DNA of 64,000 nt from Halofilum ochraceum. GTDB lineage: Bacteria; Pseudomonadota; Gammaproteobacteria; XJ16; Halofilaceae. The notes under the pieces were generated by a model. It did no database searches, was not told the DNA's origin, and saw only the letters and a program-made list of their open reading frames with translations. Positions within the stretch are counted from its first letter, which is position 1; each line of letters starts with the position of its first letter. Shown one piece after another: positions 19,236-28,817 of the stretch. Location of the stretch: the NCBI RefSeq assembly GCF_001614315.2, contig NZ_LVEG02000004.1:248001-312000 (forward strand). The letters are read 5' to 3'. Made by a program: the position numbers and the translations under genes.

Positions 19236-19780
19236 GCATGCTCCCTGGCCGATGTGGCCGCAGCGGAGTAGCACCATCCCAGGCAAGTGCACCAGCGCTG
19301 GACGGGATGACGAGGCGTGTCGGCGGATGTCTCAATCGCGGAAAAGGGAGAGCGATCCGCTGGTTATATCCCAGTAGGAGCGATTTATAACCATTTACAT
19401 GTCTACTTGCAAACGGATGTCCCGCAAGGTCCTCGGTTCATGGGGTGATAGTCTTCTGCTCCGGTACGAGGCCTGGCCCGGCGTTTAGCATTCCTGCAAA
19501 ACCGGTACCGAAGGATTGCATGGAATGTTTCCACAAGGCCGCCGCGGAACTCGCGGAACGGTTCCAGTTGGACGAGACGGACACCCGCCGCCGCGAGTCG
19601 GGCGAGAAACCATGAATCGAGATCACTTCGGGGTTGCCGATTGGCGCGTCAGGGGGTAGCGTCCGCGTCCCGCCGCGTGCCCGGCCCGGTTGATCGCGGC
19701 AGCAGGGCGGTGGTGCGCCCGCTTGTCGGGAGCGCACCGCAGCACCGATCGACGAGTCGTGCCCATGGGGGGCCGCCGCC
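19236..19780. other. Intergenic space between regulator and Kef-type antiporter
   Basis: About 545 bases, divergent promoters. The middle (19340-19420) is AT-richer than its surroundings and holds a dyad TGGTTATA (19361-19368)/TATAACCA (19386-19393), a possible operator for the upstream response regulator. A 31-codon reading frame with a good ribosome site is listed separately. Nothing else is evident. Confidence 0.5.
19520..19615 (+). CDS. Possible 31-residue small protein
   Basis: ATG at 19520 is preceded by AAGGA at 5-base spacing and reads MECFHKAAAELAERFQ, a charged helix, to TGA at 19613. The good ribosome site is the main argument. No homology is recognised and length alone gives little support, so it may be chance. 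Confidence 0.25.
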   Translation: MECFHKAAAELAERFQLDETDTRRRESGEKP

Positions 19781-21595
19781 ATGACCCTGTTGTATGAGGC
19801 CGCCATCTTCCTTGCCGCCGCGGTCGTCGCGGTGCCGCTGTTTCGCCGGATCGGGTTCGGTTCCGTGCTGGGATATCTGGCCGCCGGCCTCGCGATCGGG
19901 CCGCATGGCTTCGGGCTCATCACCGATGTCGAGGACATCCTCAAGTTCTCGAAAATCGGTGTGGTGCTGTTGCTGTTCATCATCGGGCTTGAACTGCAGC
20001 CGGCGCGCTTGTGGGTACTGCGCCGCAATGTCTTCGGCCTCGGCTCGCTGCAGCTGCTGGCCTGCTCCGGCGCGCTCGGGACCGCCGCGTGGATGCTTGG
20101 ACTGTCGCCCGGGGCGGCGCTGGTGGTCGGCGTGGGCCTCGCGTTCTCGTCCACGGCGCTGGTGCTGCAGTCGCTGGCCGAACGTGAAGCGCTGACCACG
20201 CGCCACGGCCGCGCCGCGTTCGCCATTCTGTTGTTCAAGTACATCGCGCTGCTGCCATTGCTGGCGGTGCTGCCCATCCTTGGCAGTGGCGCCGATGGCC
20301 TCGATCCGCGCGTGCTCGCGATCGATACCGTGATCAGCCTCGCCGTCATCGCGGCGATCGTGGCGGGCGGGCATGTCGCGTTGCGCCCGGTCTTCCGGCT
20401 GGTAGCGGCCTCCGGGACCCATGAGACGTTCGCGGCCACGGCGCTGCTGGTGGTGATCGGCTCCGCGCTGGCGGTCGATGCCACCGGCCTTTCGATGGGC
20501 GTGGGCGCGCTGGTGGCGGGCGTGTTGCTCGCTGACTCGGAATTCCGCCACGAGATCGAAGCCGACATCGAGCCGTTCAAGGGCCTGTTGCTCGGGTTGT
20601 TCTTCATCGCCGTGGGCATGTCGGCCGATCTGGGCCTGGTGGTGGAGCAGCCGGCCGTGGTGTTCGGTCTGGCCGGCGGGCTGATCGCCATCAAGCTCAC
20701 GCTCATCTATGCGATCGGCCGCGCATGGGGGCTCGGCGACGGCCAGGCGCGCTCACTCGCGGCGGTGCTCCCGCAGGGCGGGGAACTGGCCTTCGTCGTG
20801 TTCTCCTCCGCCGCCCAGGAAGGGGTGCTCACCGGTACCCAGGTCGATTACCTGATCGCCGCGGTGACCCTGTCGATGGTCGCCACGCCGCTGACCGTCC
20901 TGTTCAACGAGCGCGTGCTGGCGCCCCGCCTGGACCGCTCGGATGAGCGCATGTACGACACGATCGACACGCCCGCGCCCGGGGTGATCATCGCCGGCTT
21001 CGGCCGCTTCGGGCAGATCGTCGGGCGCGTGCTGCACAGCGCCAACGTCCCGTTCACCGCCCTCGAGATCAATCCGGTGCAGGTCGACTTCGTGCGCCGC
21101 TACGGTAATCGGCTCTATTATGGCGACGCCTCGCGGATCGACCTCCTGCGCTCCGCGGATGCCGGCGACGCGCGCGCGTTCGTCCTGGCCATCGATGATG
21201 TCGAGGCATCGGTGCGCACGGCCGAGGCCGTGCGCCGGCATTTCCCGAACCTGCCGATCTTCGCGCGTGCCCGAAACCGCCAGCATGCGTTCCGGCTACG
21301 CGATCTCGGGGCGCGGATCGTCGTCCGCGAGACCTTCCCGGCGAGTCTGGAGCTGGGCGAGGGCGTGCTCGCGTGGGCGACCGGCGACGAGGAGGAAGCG
21401 CGTCAGGCAGCGGCCGGCTTCCGCGAGCACGACGAGGCGATCCTCGAGCGCCAGTACGCGGTCCACCGCGAGCGCGATGCCCTGCAGCTGTCGACCTCGC
21501 AGGCGGCGGACGAACTGGAAGGGCTGTTCGAGCGCGACGACGCCGGGGACACGACGCCGAGTGACCCGGACGCATCGCCCCAGAGTGGACCGTAA
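19781..21595 (+). CDS. CPA2-family cation:proton antiporter, KefB/KefC type
   Basis: 604 residues. The first about 385 form a 12-13 helix antiporter domain (starting MTLLYEAAIFLAAAVVAVP; IGLELQPARLW; FSSTALVLQSLAE is the Kef signature). Then an RCK/TrkA-N domain (about 400-520) with Rossmann loop GFGRFGQIVGR, ALEINPVQVD and YGDASRIDLL. Kef systems expel K+ for H+ to acidify the cytoplasm under electrophile stress. No KefF/KefG ancillary subunit is nearby. The C-terminal 80 residues are charged and probably disordered. ATG start at 19781; I assign the family, not B versus C. Confidence 0.9.
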   Translation: MTLLYEAAIFLAAAVVAVPLFRRIGFGSVLGYLAAGLAIGPHGFGLITDVEDILKFSKIGVVLLLFIIGLELQPARLWVLRRNVFGLGSLQLLACSGALGTAAWMLGLSPGAALVVGVGLAFSSTALVLQSLAEREALTTRHGRAAFAILLFKYIALLPLLAVLPILGSGADGLDPRVLAIDTVISLAVIAAIVAGGHVALRPVFRLVAASGTHETFAATALLVVIGSALAVDATGLSMGVGALVAGVLLADSEFRHEIEADIEPFKGLLLGLFFIAVGMSADLGLVVEQPAVVFGLAGGLIAIKLTLIYAIGRAWGLGDGQARSLAAVLPQGGELAFVVFSSAAQEGVLTGTQVDYLIAAVTLSMVATPLTVLFNERVLAPRLDRSDERMYDTIDTPAPGVIIAGFGRFGQIVGRVLHSANVPFTALEINPVQVDFVRRYGNRLYYGDASRIDLLRSADAGDARAFVLAIDDVEASVRTAEAVRRHFPNLPIFARARNRQHAFRLRDLGARIVVRETFPASLELGEGVLAWATGDEEEARQAAAGFREHDEAILERQYAVHRERDALQLSTSQAADELEGLFERDDAGDTTPSDPDASPQSGP

Positions 21596-21716
21596 TCGCC
21601 GGCTGGCAGGCCGGTGCCGCATTGCCTACCATCGGCGCGGTTGACGGCCGGAAGCCTGTCCGGGTTTCCCCGACAGGCTCCTGGGGCCGTCCCGCGCCCG
21701 CAACCGGACCGAGTGC

Positions 21717-22841
21717 ATGCATTACGACTTCGATGAGCTGATCGATCGCCGAGGGACCGCGAGCGACAAGTGGGACCGTTTCCGCGAGCGCGACGTGCTG
21801 CCCATGTGGGTCGCGGATATGGACTTCCGCGCACCGCCGGCGGTGCTCGATGCCCTGCATGAGCGCGTCGATCATGGCGTGTTCGGCTACACCAGCGCGC
21901 CCGATGAGCTGGTCGATGTCACGGTGTCGATGTTGCGTGAGAGTTACGGCTGGCAGGTCGAGCCGGAGTGGCTGGTCTGGTTGCCGGGGCTTGTGCCGGG
22001 CATTCATCTCACGGCGGCCGCGGTCGGCGAACGCGACGATGCGGTGGCGACCTTCACGCCCGTGTATCCGCCGTTCCGAGCGGCGCCGGCGCGGGCCGGG
22101 CGCGAGCGGATCGAAGTGCCGCTGGCGTCCGCCGACGGCACCATCGACTTCGACCGGCTCGAAGCGGCCGTCACCGAGCGCACGCGCCTGCTGCTGCTCT
22201 GCAATCCGCAGAACCCCACCGGCCGCGTCTACCGCCGCGACGAGCTGGAAGCGCTGGCGGCCTTCTGCGAACGCCGTGATCTCATCATCTGCAGCGACGA
22301 AATCCACTGTGCCCTGATCCTGGACCCGGAGCGCCGCCATATCCCGATGGCTACCCTGGGCCCGGATATCGCGCGCCGCACGATCACCCTGATGGCGCCG
22401 AGCAAGACCTACAACATCGCGGGGCTCGGCTGCTCGCTCGCGATCATCCCGGACCCGAAACTGCGGCGGCGCTTCCAGTCCGCGCGTGCCGGATTCGTGC
22501 CGGGCGTGAACGCGCTCGGGTTCACTGCCGCGCTGGCCGCCTGGCGGGACTGCGACGACTGGCACGGCGCGCTGATCGACTATCTGCGCGGCAATCGCGA
22601 TCGAGTGGCGGCGGCCATCGCGGACCACCCGCGCCTGCGCATGGCCACGCCGGAGGCGACCTACCTCGCCTGGCTGGATGCGCGCGAACTCGGAGTGGAT
22701 GACCCGGCGGCCGCGGCGGAAGCGGTCGGAGTCGGTCTCTCCGATGGGGCCGACTTCGGTCTCAAGGGATTCCTGCGGCTCAATTTCGGCTGCCCCCGCT
22801 CGACGCTCGAAGAGGGCCTGCGCCGTCTCGCCCGGTTATAG
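21717..22841 (+). CDS. PatB/MalY-type PLP aminotransferase or C-S lyase
   Basis: 374 residues, fold-type I. Members cleave cystathionine or other C-S bonds, or transaminate. Motifs: DVLPMWVADMDFRAPPAV near the start, NPQNPTGRVY, SDEIHCALIL (PLP-ring Asp) and the Schiff-base Lys in APSKTYNIAGLGCS, and RLNFGCPRSTLEEGLRRL. The WVADMDF and SKTYN(I)AG sequences point to the MalY/PatB branch rather than AspC. Lies between the Kef antiporter and an MscS channel, with no sulfur or methionine gene adjacent, so the natural substrate is open. Confidence 0.88.
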   Translation: MHYDFDELIDRRGTASDKWDRFRERDVLPMWVADMDFRAPPAVLDALHERVDHGVFGYTSAPDELVDVTVSMLRESYGWQVEPEWLVWLPGLVPGIHLTAAAVGERDDAVATFTPVYPPFRAAPARAGRERIEVPLASADGTIDFDRLEAAVTERTRLLLLCNPQNPTGRVYRRDELEALAAFCERRDLIICSDEIHCALILDPERRHIPMATLGPDIARRTITLMAPSKTYNIAGLGCSLAIIPDPKLRRRFQSARAGFVPGVNALGFTAALAAWRDCDDWHGALIDYLRGNRDRVAAAIADHPRLRMATPEATYLAWLDARELGVDDPAAAAEAVGVGLSDGADFGLKGFLRLNFGCPRSTLEEGLRRLARL

Positions 22842-22886
22842 GCCCCGCCCGGCCGTGCCGTTAGACTGTCGCTTCGGCCCTGTCGC

Positions 22887-25307
22887 TTGATCGCCATGCT
22901 CTGTCTCCCGTCGCGTGTGTTCGCCACCCTGCTGCTGGCCGTCCTGTTGCCGCTCGCGGCGGTAACGGCCCATGCCGCCGCCATGCCCGAAGAAGAGGTC
23001 AAGGCGGCGGACGCGCGGCTGAACGCGATCAAGCAGGCGCTTGAAGCCGAGGAGACCCCGGAGCGCGATGTCCTGCGCGCGTACCTCGGTGAGATTCCGG
23101 CCGCCCGCGAGGTCGCCAACGAGTGTATCGAGCGCAATGAGAGCCGCCTCGCCAATCTCGAGGAGAGCCTCGCCACACTCGGGAAATCCGGACCACACGA
23201 GGCGGCGGGCGTCCAGCAGCAACGGGCCGCGTTTCAACTGCAGAAGCGCGACGTGGAGAATCAGCTCCAGCTCTGCCGGGTGATCCAGTTGCGCTCGGAC
23301 CAGCTGCAGGACCGCGTGACCCGCCTGCAGCAGGCCATCCTGACGGCCCGGCTGGCCGCGCGCGAGCAGCCCGCCTGGGAAGTGATCGGCGAAAACCTGA
23401 GCGAGCCCGCGCAGCTGTGGAACACCGCGCGACTGTTCCTGCTCCGCGAGAGCGGTCTCGATACACTGAACTGGATCGAGTTCATCGGCCTGCTCGGGCT
23501 CGCGCTGGTCGGCATCGGCGGCTCGCTCTACGCGCGCGCGCCGATGTTCGCCACGGCCGAACGCGTGCCCGAGACCGGAACCATCGCCGCGGGCTTCCTG
23601 CGCGCGCTGCTCGCCTGTGCCGCGAGCATACTGCCGGCACTGGTCACGTCCGTGGCGGTGGCGCTGTACCTCACCGTGGTCGGTGTGCGCGAACAGGGCT
23701 GGGCCTTCATCACGCTGCTGTCGTACGGTCTGGCGGGCTACTTCCTGTTCATACTGACCGTACGCGTGTTCCTGGCGCCGAGCCCGCCGGCGAAACCCTA
23801 TCTGCCGGCCCCGGCGCCGGTCCTGCGCTCGCTCACACGCCGACTGCGTGTCCTCGGCATCGTGATCCTGACGGTCTCGCTGTTCTCGGCGACCCTGGTC
23901 GTCGAGAGCTTCCCCGAGCCGGTGCGTGATCTCCTGCGGCTGCTGGTCTCGACGGTCCTGATCATCAATCTGATGCGGATCTTCTGGCTGGCGGGGGACC
24001 TGCTGCGCTGGCACGACACGCGGCTGCCGCGCCTCATCATCACCGCCGGCATGCTGGCCGCGCTCGGTGCCGAGTGGCTCGGGTACCTGGAGCTCTCCGA
24101 GTACATCGTTACCGGTATCGCCGGGACCATCGTCGTGTTCTGGGGCAGCTGGTTCATCTGGCACCTGTTCGGCGAGCTGTTCGATGGGCTCGACGAAGGC
24201 CGCCGGGGCTGGCATCGGGCCGTGCGCCGTTCACTGGGCGTGCGCGCCGATCAGTATATGCCCGGCCTGACCTGGCTGCGCTTCCTGCTGGCGATCGTCC
24301 TGTGGAGCGGTGCCCTGCTGCTCGCCCTGCTGATGTGGGGGCTCTCCGATACCGGTCTCGCGTTCATCATGCGCATGCTCAACGAGGGCATCGCGCTCGG
24401 CGAGTTCGAACTGGTGCCGATTCGCCTGCTCTGGGGGTTGATTGTCCTGATCGTGGGCATCGGGGTGACCGGCTGGTTCAAGCAGCGCCTGGACCAGCGC
24501 TGGCTCAGCCGCTCGCGCATGGAGCGCGGCGCGCACGAGGCCATCGTTACGGTCACGGGTTACCTCGGCGTGGCGCTCGCGCTGCTCGTCGGGCTCGCGG
24601 TGGCCGGCGTGAAGTTCACCAACCTGGCGATCATCGCGGGCGCGCTCTCGGTCGGCATCGGGTTCGGCCTGCAGAACATCTTCAACAACTTCGTCTCCGG
24701 CCTGATCCTGCTGTTCGAGCGGCCGGTCAAGACGAACGACTGGGTCGTGGTCGGCCCCACCGAGGGCTATATCAAGCGGATCAGTATCCGCTCGACCCAG
24801 ATCGAGACCTTCGATCGCGCCGACGTGATCGTGCCGAACTCCGAACTCATCCAGGGGCAGGTCACGAACTGGATGCTGCGCGATCCCTTCGGGCGCGTCA
24901 TCGTGCCCGTGCGCGCCGCCTATGGCACCGATCCGCAGCAGGTACGCGATCTGTTGCTCGGGATCGCCGAGCGGCATCCCCAGGTGATCAACGATGCGTT
25001 GCTTGCGCCCACGCCGATCGTGCTGTTCCGCCGCCTCGGGGAATTCGCGATGGAGTTCGAGATCCGCGCCTTCATTCGCGATATCGAATATTTCCTCTCG
25101 GTCGTAAGCGACCTCAATTTCGAGGTCGAGCGCGTGTTCCGCGAAAACGGCATCGAGATCCCGTATCCGCGCCAGGACATCCGCCTGCATCGCGCAGGCG
25201 AGGACGAACCGCGTCTCGAACGCGACGCCGGCTCGACCCGCCTGGTCCGCAGCGGCAAGGGGGGTGGCACCGGCGAGATGGGCGACGGCGGCTCACCCGA
25301 CGCGTGA
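22887..25307 (+). CDS. Large mechanosensitive channel of the MscS/MscK family
   Basis: 806 residues. A signal peptide (to about residue 31, AHAAAM) and a periplasmic coiled-coil-rich region (to about 165) precede about 10 membrane helices and the MscS core near 565-790: GVKFTNLAIIAGALSVGIGF pore helix, FGLQNIFNNFVSGLILLFERP, then the beta domain with PNSELIQGQVTNW. Such channels open under membrane tension to release solutes in hypo-osmotic shock; the long form resembles MscK/YbdG-like proteins. Start could also be the next ATG at 22896. Single gene, followed by a REP-containing gap. Confidence 0.88.
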   Translation: MIAMLCLPSRVFATLLLAVLLPLAAVTAHAAAMPEEEVKAADARLNAIKQALEAEETPERDVLRAYLGEIPAAREVANECIERNESRLANLEESLATLGKSGPHEAAGVQQQRAAFQLQKRDVENQLQLCRVIQLRSDQLQDRVTRLQQAILTARLAAREQPAWEVIGENLSEPAQLWNTARLFLLRESGLDTLNWIEFIGLLGLALVGIGGSLYARAPMFATAERVPETGTIAAGFLRALLACAASILPALVTSVAVALYLTVVGVREQGWAFITLLSYGLAGYFLFILTVRVFLAPSPPAKPYLPAPAPVLRSLTRRLRVLGIVILTVSLFSATLVVESFPEPVRDLLRLLVSTVLIINLMRIFWLAGDLLRWHDTRLPRLIITAGMLAALGAEWLGYLELSEYIVTGIAGTIVVFWGSWFIWHLFGELFDGLDEGRRGWHRAVRRSLGVRADQYMPGLTWLRFLLAIVLWSGALLLALLMWGLSDTGLAFIMRMLNEGIALGEFELVPIRLLWGLIVLIVGIGVTGWFKQRLDQRWLSRSRMERGAHEAIVTVTGYLGVALALLVGLAVAGVKFTNLAIIAGALSVGIGFGLQNIFNNFVSGLILLFERPVKTNDWVVVGPTEGYIKRISIRSTQIETFDRADVIVPNSELIQGQVTNWMLRDPFGRVIVPVRAAYGTDPQQVRDLLLGIAERHPQVINDALLAPTPIVLFRRLGEFAMEFEIRAFIRDIEYFLSVVSDLNFEVERVFRENGIEIPYPRQDIRLHRAGEDEPRLERDAGSTRLVRSGKGGGTGEMGDGGSPDA

Positions 25308-25477
25308 ATCGGTGTCCCGCCAAGTCCCGGACGCCAAGGCCGGGCGAACCGCCGAAGCGCGCGTGCGCTTCGCGCAAACGCGCCTCTCATAGGCCCCTTC
25401 AAGCGCAGGCGCGTGCGAGTGCGCGCATCGGTGGCAAATGAATTTGTGAGGGCGTGAAGGCAACCGGCAAATGACAC

Positions 25478-25560
25478 CGATCGCGAGCAAGCTCGCTCCT
25501 ACAGGTTTCGGCAGACCGCTGCGACTGTTTGGCCTGTAGGAGCGAGCTTGCTCGCGATCG
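25478..25560. repeat. REP pair, 28-bp perfect inverted repeat
   Basis: The arms at 25478-25505 and 25533-25560 read CGATCGCGAGCAAGCTCGCTCC(TACAGG) and its complement, perfect over 28 bp. This sequence belongs to the REP family best known from Pseudomonas. Further single copies lie at 35094-35119 and, diverged, at 30913-30944. It occupies the gap (25308-25651) after the MscS gene; the rest of that gap shows no gene. Confidence 0.9.
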
Positions 25561-25651
25561 TTCCCGCAGCAGGCTACGGCAACGAGCACGCCTGGGGACG
25601 CCGTACCGGTAAGCGCGTTGCCACCGAATGCTGGAGCGTGAACGACCGCCG

Positions 25652-26554
25652 TCAGACCACGGCGCGATCGGGATTCGTCTTAAGGGCGTCGGCAAGGCCG
25701 CTGTCCAGCGAGGGGTACTTCAGCGTTACGCCCAGTTCGCGCTGCATGCGGCCGATGTCGAGCCGACGCGACTCGCGCACGAACGACAGCATCGCCGGCG
25801 ACAGGGCCTGCGGGGCCTGCTCCAGCGGCACGGTGGCCGGGCGGGGCCGGCCCGTGGCATCGGCGACGCGGTTGAAATAGTCCGTCATGGTGGTCGGGTG
25901 GCCGTCGGCCACGTTGTACACCGCACCCGCCCGGCCATGGCGCGCAGCGGCCCGCAGCGTGGTCACGAGATCGTCCACGTGGATGCGGTTGCTCCAGGGC
26001 GCCTCTTCGGCCCGTATCAGCGTGGTTTTCGACAGCCGATCGATCGGCAACCGGCCCGGGCCATAGATGCCGCCCACGCGCAGGATGACCACGTCGATAC
26101 CGCGTTCCTCGCACCAGGCGCGGGCGAGCTCCTCGGCCGCGAGGCGCCGGCGGGCACGATCGGAGATCGGTGCGGGCGGGCGGCTTTCATCGACCCACTC
26201 ACCGTGGCAGTCCCCGTAAACCCCGGACGTACTCAGATAGACCAGCCGGCGAGGTACCGCCTCTTCACACGCGCGGAGGAAGTGGCGCAGTCGCGGATCG
26301 TCGTCCTCAGCATCACCGGGTGGCGGGACCAGGTAAAACACCGTCCCGTCGGCCGCCGCCGCAGGCGGCTCGTCGATCGGCCGATCGAGGTCGCTGGCGA
26401 CCGGGGCAATCCCCGTCCGTCCGAGTTCATCGGCCGAGCGCTGGGTGCGCACGAGCGCGACCGGGCGCTCGCCACGGGCGATCAAAAGGCGGGCGAGACG
26501 GCGGCCGACATAGCCGCATCCCGCGATCAATGGTGTGGAGGGAATCCCGGGCAC
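25652..26554 (-). CDS. NAD-dependent epimerase/SDR-like protein
   Basis: 300 residues. Extended-SDR fold: nucleotide loop LIAGCGYVGRRLARLL at the N-terminus and LVYLSTSGVYGDCHGEWVDES, with the catalytic Ser/Tyr region partly atypical (the YxxxK motif is replaced by RRRLAAEELAR). It resembles YeeZ-type predicted epimerases; the substrate is unknown. Start GTG 26554 is chosen because AGGAG lies 8 bases upstream, but that start codon is inside a 15-bp hairpin stem (26542-26587). A GTG at 26593 would add 13 residues. Downstream of and co-directional with amtB. Confidence 0.75.
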   Translation of the reverse strand: MPGIPSTPLIAGCGYVGRRLARLLIARGERPVALVRTQRSADELGRTGIAPVASDLDRPIDEPPAAAADGTVFYLVPPPGDAEDDDPRLRHFLRACEEAVPRRLVYLSTSGVYGDCHGEWVDESRPPAPISDRARRRLAAEELARAWCEERGIDVVILRVGGIYGPGRLPIDRLSKTTLIRAEEAPWSNRIHVDDLVTTLRAAARHGRAGAVYNVADGHPTTMTDYFNRVADATGRPRPATVPLEQAPQALSPAMLSFVRESRRLDIGRMQRELGVTLKYPSLDSGLADALKTNPDRAVV

Positions 26555-26587
26555 GGAGCCTGCTCCTGTAAACCGTGCCCGGGATTC
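26542..26587 (-). terminator. 15-bp perfect hairpin spanning the epimerase start codon
   Basis: GAATCCCGGGCACGG (26542-26556 on +) is perfectly complementary to 26573-26587, with a 16-base loop. On the minus strand the loop carries the AGGAG ribosome site and the stem covers the GTG start. It is placed 42 bases after the amtB stop, so it may end or attenuate the glnK-amtB transcript, or control translation of the next gene. No T-run. Confidence 0.55.
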
Positions 26588-26628
26588 TGCCACTCAGCCG
26601 CGTCCCTGGGCGAGGGTGGATGTGGAAA

Positions 26629-27903
26629 TCACCCGGCGGTGCCGCCGCGAGCCCCGACGAACTCGGGGTAGGCCTCGAGGCCGCACTCGGCGATATCCAC
26701 GCCCTCATATTCCTCTTCCTCGGTGACCCGGAGGCCCATCCCGAGCTTCACGAGGGCGAATACCACGGCGCTCGCGGCTGCCGTCCAGCCGATGATTGCC
26801 GCGAGCCCGAGCAGCTGCGGCCCGATCGAGGCACCGGTATTCGAGGCCGGCACGATCAGCACGCCCCAGATGCCGGCGGTGCCGTGGACCGAGATCGCGC
26901 CGACCGGGTCGTCCACGCGCAGCCGGTCCAGCGCCAGCACCGAGAATACGACGATGATGCCGCCGACCGCGCCGATCAGCGTGGCCGCCAGCGGGCTCGG
27001 CGCCAGGGGCTCGGCCGTGATCGCCACCAGACCGGCGAGGGCGCCGTTCACTGCCATCGTGAGATCCGCCTTGCCCCATTTGATCCGAGCCGTGATCAGC
27101 GCGGCCAGCAGGCCACCGGCAGCGGCGGTGTTGGTATTAACGAAGATCTTTGCCACGGCATTGGCGTCGGCGACGCTGGACAGCACCAGCTGTGAGCCGC
27201 CGTTGAAGCCGAACCAGCCGAGCCACAGGGCGAACATGCCGAGCGCCGCCAGCGGCATGTTGGCGCCGGGGATCGCCCGCGGCCGCCCCTCGGCGTCGTA
27301 TTTGCCCTTGCGCGGTCCGACCATGATCGCGCCGATGAGGGCGCCAACGCCGCCGCACAGATGCACGATGCCCGAGCCGGCGAAATCGGAATAACCCGCG
27401 GCCGACAGGAAACCACCGCCCCAGGACCAGTAGGCCTGCACCGGGTAGATGATGGCGGTCATGAACACCGCGAAGGTCAGGAACGACCACAGCTTCATGC
27501 GCTCGGCCACCGCGCCCGAGATGATCGACATGGTCGCCGCGACGAATACCACCTGGAAGAAGAAGTCCGAAGCGCCGGAGTAATAGGGTGCACCTTCGCC
27601 CCCGGCGAGCACGGCCTCCGTGGTGTTCTCGCCCGGCAGCAGGGCGCCCAGCGAAGGAATGACGCCGTTGATACCGTCGCCCCCGTACATGACCTGGTAG
27701 CCGAGCAGCAGGTACATCACGCAGGCGATCGAGTACAGCGCGACGTTCTTGGTCAGGATCTCCGCGGTGTTCTTGGAGCGCACGAGGCCGGATTCGAGCA
27801 TGGCGAAACCGGCCGCCATCCACATCACCAGTGCGCCACAAACCAGGAAGTAGAACGTGTCGAGCGCGTAGCTCAGTTCAATTGTCATGTTGGCTGTATC
27901 CAT
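26629..27903 (-). CDS. amtB: Ammonium transporter
   Basis: 424 residues, 11 predicted helices. Conducts ammonium across the inner membrane. Amt signatures: WMAAGFAMLESGLVRSKNT in helix 1, DFFFQVVFVAATMSIISGAVAERM, GGFNG-like WFGFNGGSQL, and VHGTAGIWGV with the second pore His. No cleaved signal is evident, unlike E. coli AmtB. Start ATG 27903 has GGGGAGC upstream. glnK ends 12 bases before, so the two are one operon, and PII regulation of this channel is well established. Confidence 0.96.
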   Translation of the reverse strand: MDTANMTIELSYALDTFYFLVCGALVMWMAAGFAMLESGLVRSKNTAEILTKNVALYSIACVMYLLLGYQVMYGGDGINGVIPSLGALLPGENTTEAVLAGGEGAPYYSGASDFFFQVVFVAATMSIISGAVAERMKLWSFLTFAVFMTAIIYPVQAYWSWGGGFLSAAGYSDFAGSGIVHLCGGVGALIGAIMVGPRKGKYDAEGRPRAIPGANMPLAALGMFALWLGWFGFNGGSQLVLSSVADANAVAKIFVNTNTAAAGGLLAALITARIKWGKADLTMAVNGALAGLVAITAEPLAPSPLAATLIGAVGGIIVVFSVLALDRLRVDDPVGAISVHGTAGIWGVLIVPASNTGASIGPQLLGLAAIIGWTAAASAVVFALVKLGMGLRVTEEEEYEGVDIAECGLEAYPEFVGARGGTAG

Positions 27904-27915
27904 GTCCGCTCCCCT

Positions 27916-28347
<432 letters not shown>

Positions 28348-28379
28348 TCAGTGATTTACGAACAGACCATGTCCGCCAC

Positions 28380-28396
28380 TGCACCGCACTGGCGCA
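28380..28396. promoter_or_regulatory. NtrC-type enhancer site
   Basis: TGCACC-GCACT-GGCGCA matches the NtrC palindrome TGCACC-N5-GGTGCA with one mismatch. It lies about 53 bases upstream of the -24 element of the sigma-54 promoter, on the correct side. A half site TGCAC occurs at 28411. Confidence 0.65.
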
Positions 28397-28434
28397 GACC
28401 GGAATGTCTATGCACTACGAAGGAGCAGGGAAAG

Positions 28435-28763
28435 GAACCACGAATGAACACGAATGGACACGAATGCTGCCGCATGGCTTATCGAGCCTGGAGGAGCGTT
28501 GCTGAAAGCGTGGTGGCCCTGATGTTGGGGATGAGAACCACAGATGAACACAGATGGACACTGATGAAAGTCAAAGGGGGTCTATGGCACACCGAGAGCG
28601 CATGATGTCACTGCGCTGCTGTTTTTGACCTTATCTGTGTTCATCTGTGTCTATCTGTGGTTCAGAAAGAGACACCATTCGCCGCAGATGTCTCAGCGAA
28701 GCTCCTGCGAGCCTAATAGGCCCTGCGGCAGCATTCGTGTCCATTCGTGTTCATTCGTGGTTC
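28435..28763. repeat. Nested palindromic repeat element, copy C
   Basis: Outer arms 28435-28474 and 28724-28763 are perfect 40-bp inverted repeats of the copy A/B family (CCACGAATGAA / CACGAATGGA / CACGAATG, then CTGCCGCA). Inside its core sits a second element, 28535-28663, with imperfect arms built on a different unit (CCACAGATGAA / CACAGATGGA / CACTGATG). The outer core is thereby split. No reading frame spans it. Confidence 0.9.
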
Positions 28764-28783
28764 TAAAAGGGGAGTGAAAGAAC

Positions 28784-28809
28784 GGCACGGGCGTGTGACC
28801 GCCCGTGCC
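28784..28809 (-). terminator. Terminator hairpin after fghA
   Basis: GGCACGGGCG (28784-28793) pairs perfectly with CGCCCGTGCC (28800-28809), 6-base loop. On the minus strand it lies 9 bases after the fghA stop and is followed by GTTCTTTC, a weak U-rich tail. Confidence 0.65.
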
Positions 28810-28817
28810 CGGAAGGA

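Noticed and set aside
28435-28763. CRISPR-like array, because of the repeated 11-base units
   Set aside because: Units are adjacent, without spacers, and arranged as inverted arms; no cas gene is present.
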